Positions 5,878 to 6,870 of a stretch of DNA of 6,870 nucleotides are shown one piece after another. The DNA comes from Actinomycetota bacterium (GTDB taxonomy: Bacteria; Actinomycetota; Actinomycetes; Nanopelagicales; Nanopelagicaceae). The stretch spans positions 1-6,870 of the forward strand of contig RGOY01000066.1 in NCBI GenBank assembly GCA_010028225.1. The letters are read 5' to 3'. The position numbers and the translations under genes are program-made. Within the stretch, counting starts at the first letter, position 1, and every line of letters starts with the position of its first letter. The notes beneath the pieces were generated by a model. It made no database searches. It was given only the letters and a program-made list of their open reading frames with translations, and was not told the DNA's origin.

Positions 5878-6486
5878 GTGATTGGTCTCTACGGCGGAAC
5901 ATTCGATCCCATCCACAACGGACACCTTCACGTTGCGAAGCAGTTGCTCAAATCTGGTCGGATTTCGAAAGTAATTCTCATTCCAGCGGGCGAACCCCGA
6001 CTCAAAATCGCTCCTCAGGCGAGCGGTGAAGATCGAATAGAAATGTGTCGTCTCGCAATCGCCGATTCTTCGAAGAAGATTACTCTCCCGATTGAAGTAA
6101 GTGATATCGAGATCAAACGTTCTGGTCCTTCCTATGCAATTGATACAGTCACAGAACTAATGAAGTTGTATCCAGAAGAAGACTTTGCCTGGATTATCGG
6201 TAGCGATGCTTTTCGCAAAATCGATGAGTGGCATGAGAGTGCAAGGTTGCAGGAATTAATCGCATTTATCGTGATCGAACGCCCGAGTCTTGAAAATCTG
6301 AATAATTCGAATGAATCTGGCGAGATCGATGACACTGAGGAGTTTGATTCACTTGACATCGATGCGCTTTCGATCTCTTCAACAGATATCAGGGGGCGAC
6401 TTGCCAGGGGCGAGCGAGTAGATGCTCTACTTTCTCCCTCCGTGAGCGAATTCATTCGAGAGAATGGTCTCTATGCCAGTGCGTGA
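5878..6486 (+). CDS. nadD: Nicotinate-mononucleotide adenylyltransferase NadD
   Basis: NadD joins ATP and nicotinate mononucleotide to give deamido-NAD, the next-to-last step of NAD+ synthesis. The 202-residue protein is of normal length. Nucleotidyltransferase features are YGGTFDPIHNGH (5-16), with the HxGH nucleotide-binding motif at 13-16; IPAGEPRLK (35-43); SGPSYAIDTV (82-91); WIIGSDAF (105-112) with Gly-Ser-Asp; and the late ISSTDIRGRL (166-175). The stretch before ISST (about 138-161) is very acidic and Asn/Ser-rich but about the usual length. The start is GTG 5878: an in-frame TAA at 5869-5871 blocks any earlier start and family homology begins right after the GTG. No Shine-Dalgarno sequence or leaderless -10 is seen, so initiation probably depends on ribosomes finishing the small upstream gene, which ends 6 bases before. 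The 3' end overlaps rsfS. NAD+ made through this step is the cofactor consumed by LigA, encoded just upstream, though gene order alone does not prove a regulatory link. Confidence 0.95.
   Translation: MIGLYGGTFDPIHNGHLHVAKQLLKSGRISKVILIPAGEPRLKIAPQASGEDRIEMCRLAIADSSKKITLPIEVSDIEIKRSGPSYAIDTVTELMKLYPEEDFAWIIGSDAFRKIDEWHESARLQELIAFIVIERPSLENLNNSNESGEIDDTEEFDSLDIDALSISSTDIRGRLARGERVDALLSPSVSEFIRENGLYASA
6458..6463 (+). promoter_or_regulatory. Purine-rich ribosome binding site (GAGAGA) that favours the ATG at 6473 for rsfS
   Basis: Three in-frame starts are possible for rsfS: ATG 6464, ATG 6473 and GTG 6479. GAGAGA directly abuts the ATG at 6464, which is too close, but stands nine bases before the ATG at 6473, a workable spacing. 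The site lies inside the nadD coding sequence. The choice is moderately supported and changes the protein by only three to five residues. Confidence 0.4.
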
Positions 6487-6856
6487 TTCGACAGTCTCAT
6501 TGACTCAACTTGCTGGGCAGGCGATCGCTGAGAAGCTTGGTTTTGATCTTGTTGCGCTGGATCTTTCGGCGGAGATGGTCTTAAGTGAAGTTTTCCTGAT
6601 TGCAAGTGCGAGAAATGAACGTCAGGTTGAAGCTATTGCCGATGAGGTAGAACGAGTCTTGTCCGAATCTGGAGAGAAACCGGTCAGACGCGAGCGAACC
6701 GCAAACTGGGTCTTGCTCGATTATTCAGATCTTGTGGTTCACATCCAAAGTGAGGAAGCCCGTCGTTATTACATGCTCGATCGACTATGGAATGACTGTC
6801 CAAAAATCGATCTCCACCTCGATCTTGATACAAGATCAATCAAAGATGTGCAATAG
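6473..6856 (+). CDS. rsfS: Ribosomal silencing factor RsfS (Iojap/DUF143 family)
   Basis: RsfS binds ribosomal protein uL14 on the 50S subunit and blocks joining with 30S, lowering translation during starvation or stationary phase. From the ATG at 6473 the protein is 127 residues, normal for the family; the ATG at 6464 would give 130. The family pattern is clear: an N-terminal helix with AGQAIAEKLGFDLVALDLS, then SEVFLIASARNERQVEAIADEVE (38-60), a variable loop, WVLLDYSDLVVHI (79-91) and EEARRYYMLDRLWND (94-108), the segment expected to face uL14. The start lies inside nadD (14-base overlap from 6473), so the two are probably co-translated. The nadD-rsfS pair is conserved in many bacteria, with no known direct biochemical link between the products. 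The C-terminus is complete at TAG 6854-6856. Confidence 0.94.
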   Translation: MPVRDSTVSLTQLAGQAIAEKLGFDLVALDLSAEMVLSEVFLIASARNERQVEAIADEVERVLSESGEKPVRRERTANWVLLDYSDLVVHIQSEEARRYYMLDRLWNDCPKIDLHLDLDTRSIKDVQ

Positions 6857-6858
6857 GC

Positions 6859-6864
6859 AAAGGA
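6859..6864 (+). promoter_or_regulatory. Possible ribosome binding site (AAAGGA) for a gene starting at or beyond the window end
   Basis: Two bases after the rsfS stop is AAAGGA. The ATG at 6866 is only one base further, too close for normal initiation, so if the site is real the next start probably lies a few bases past 6870. In other Actinobacteria a histidine phosphatase gene often follows rsfS (recollection). The identity cannot be seen here. Confidence 0.3.
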
Positions 6865-6870
6865 AATGAA

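Noticed and set aside
3558..6528. Three copies of the palindrome GCGATCGC (3558-3565, 4590-4597, 6521-6528), recalling the cyanobacterial HIP1 octamer
   Set aside because: About 0.1 would be expected with equal base frequencies, but all three are inside coding sequence and two encode Ala-Ile-Ala. Gene content is actinobacterial, and three copies are too few to claim a HIP1-like signal. A genome-wide count would decide.
6464..6856. Longer rsfS form starting at ATG 6464
   Set aside because: Possible, but the purine-rich site touches this ATG, so ATG 6473 was preferred; the difference is only three residues.
1..6870. Search for CRISPR repeats, transposon ends, tRNA or riboswitch structures, toxin-antitoxin or defence genes
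   Set aside because: Nearly all bases are covered by recognised housekeeping genes with at most 66-base gaps, and none of these features was visible on either strand.

Overview
This window looks like an ordinary housekeeping stretch of an actinobacterial chromosome. All genes are on the + strand, tightly packed, and of moderate G+C judged by eye (not computed). The protein sequences are of actinobacterial type: the EtfB NEPRYPSFKGIMAAKKK stretch, a GCC-T-EDSHDARRAADRIGIPFY block and NPCLRCNEKIKF in MnmA, and the RsfS sequence. The order etfB-etfA ... cysteine desulfurase-mnmA ... ligA is, from memory, that of Mycobacterium tuberculosis (the fixA/fixB-iscS-trmU-ligA region). Here it is compressed to almost no spacer DNA. 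Compactness and moderate G+C suggest a streamlined actinobacterium, for example a freshwater planktonic lineage, but this is inference.

Layout. Positions 1-1244 hold the 3' end of etfB and all of etfA, joined by an ATGA overlap; they encode the electron transfer flavoprotein. A 66-base gap (1245-1310) carries a TACACT box placed exactly as the -10 of a leaderless promoter for the next gene. Positions 1311-3601 hold a cysteine desulfurase and mnmA, again joined by ATGA; together they would make the 2-thio group of tRNA wobble uridine. Positions 3645-5708 hold the NAD+-dependent DNA ligase gene ligA, with a GTG start that overlaps the end of a possible 13-codon open frame with its own ribosome binding site.

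Downstream of ligA a TAGAAT box stands in the same leaderless geometry before an easily missed 48-codon gene (5725-5871) for a single-span membrane protein. It is followed after 6 bases, in the same frame, by nadD (5878-6486), and nadD overlaps rsfS (to 6856). NadD makes nicotinate adenine dinucleotide, the precursor of the NAD+ that LigA consumes. RsfS silences the large ribosomal subunit. A purine-rich site just after rsfS hints at another gene beyond the window.

I found no mobile element, CRISPR array, RNA gene, toxin-antitoxin pair or defence system, and no convincing new multi-gene system. The most interesting items are the small membrane protein gene in frame ahead of nadD, the two leaderless-type promoters, the mini-ORF over the ligA start, and the direct ligA-to-nadD junction.
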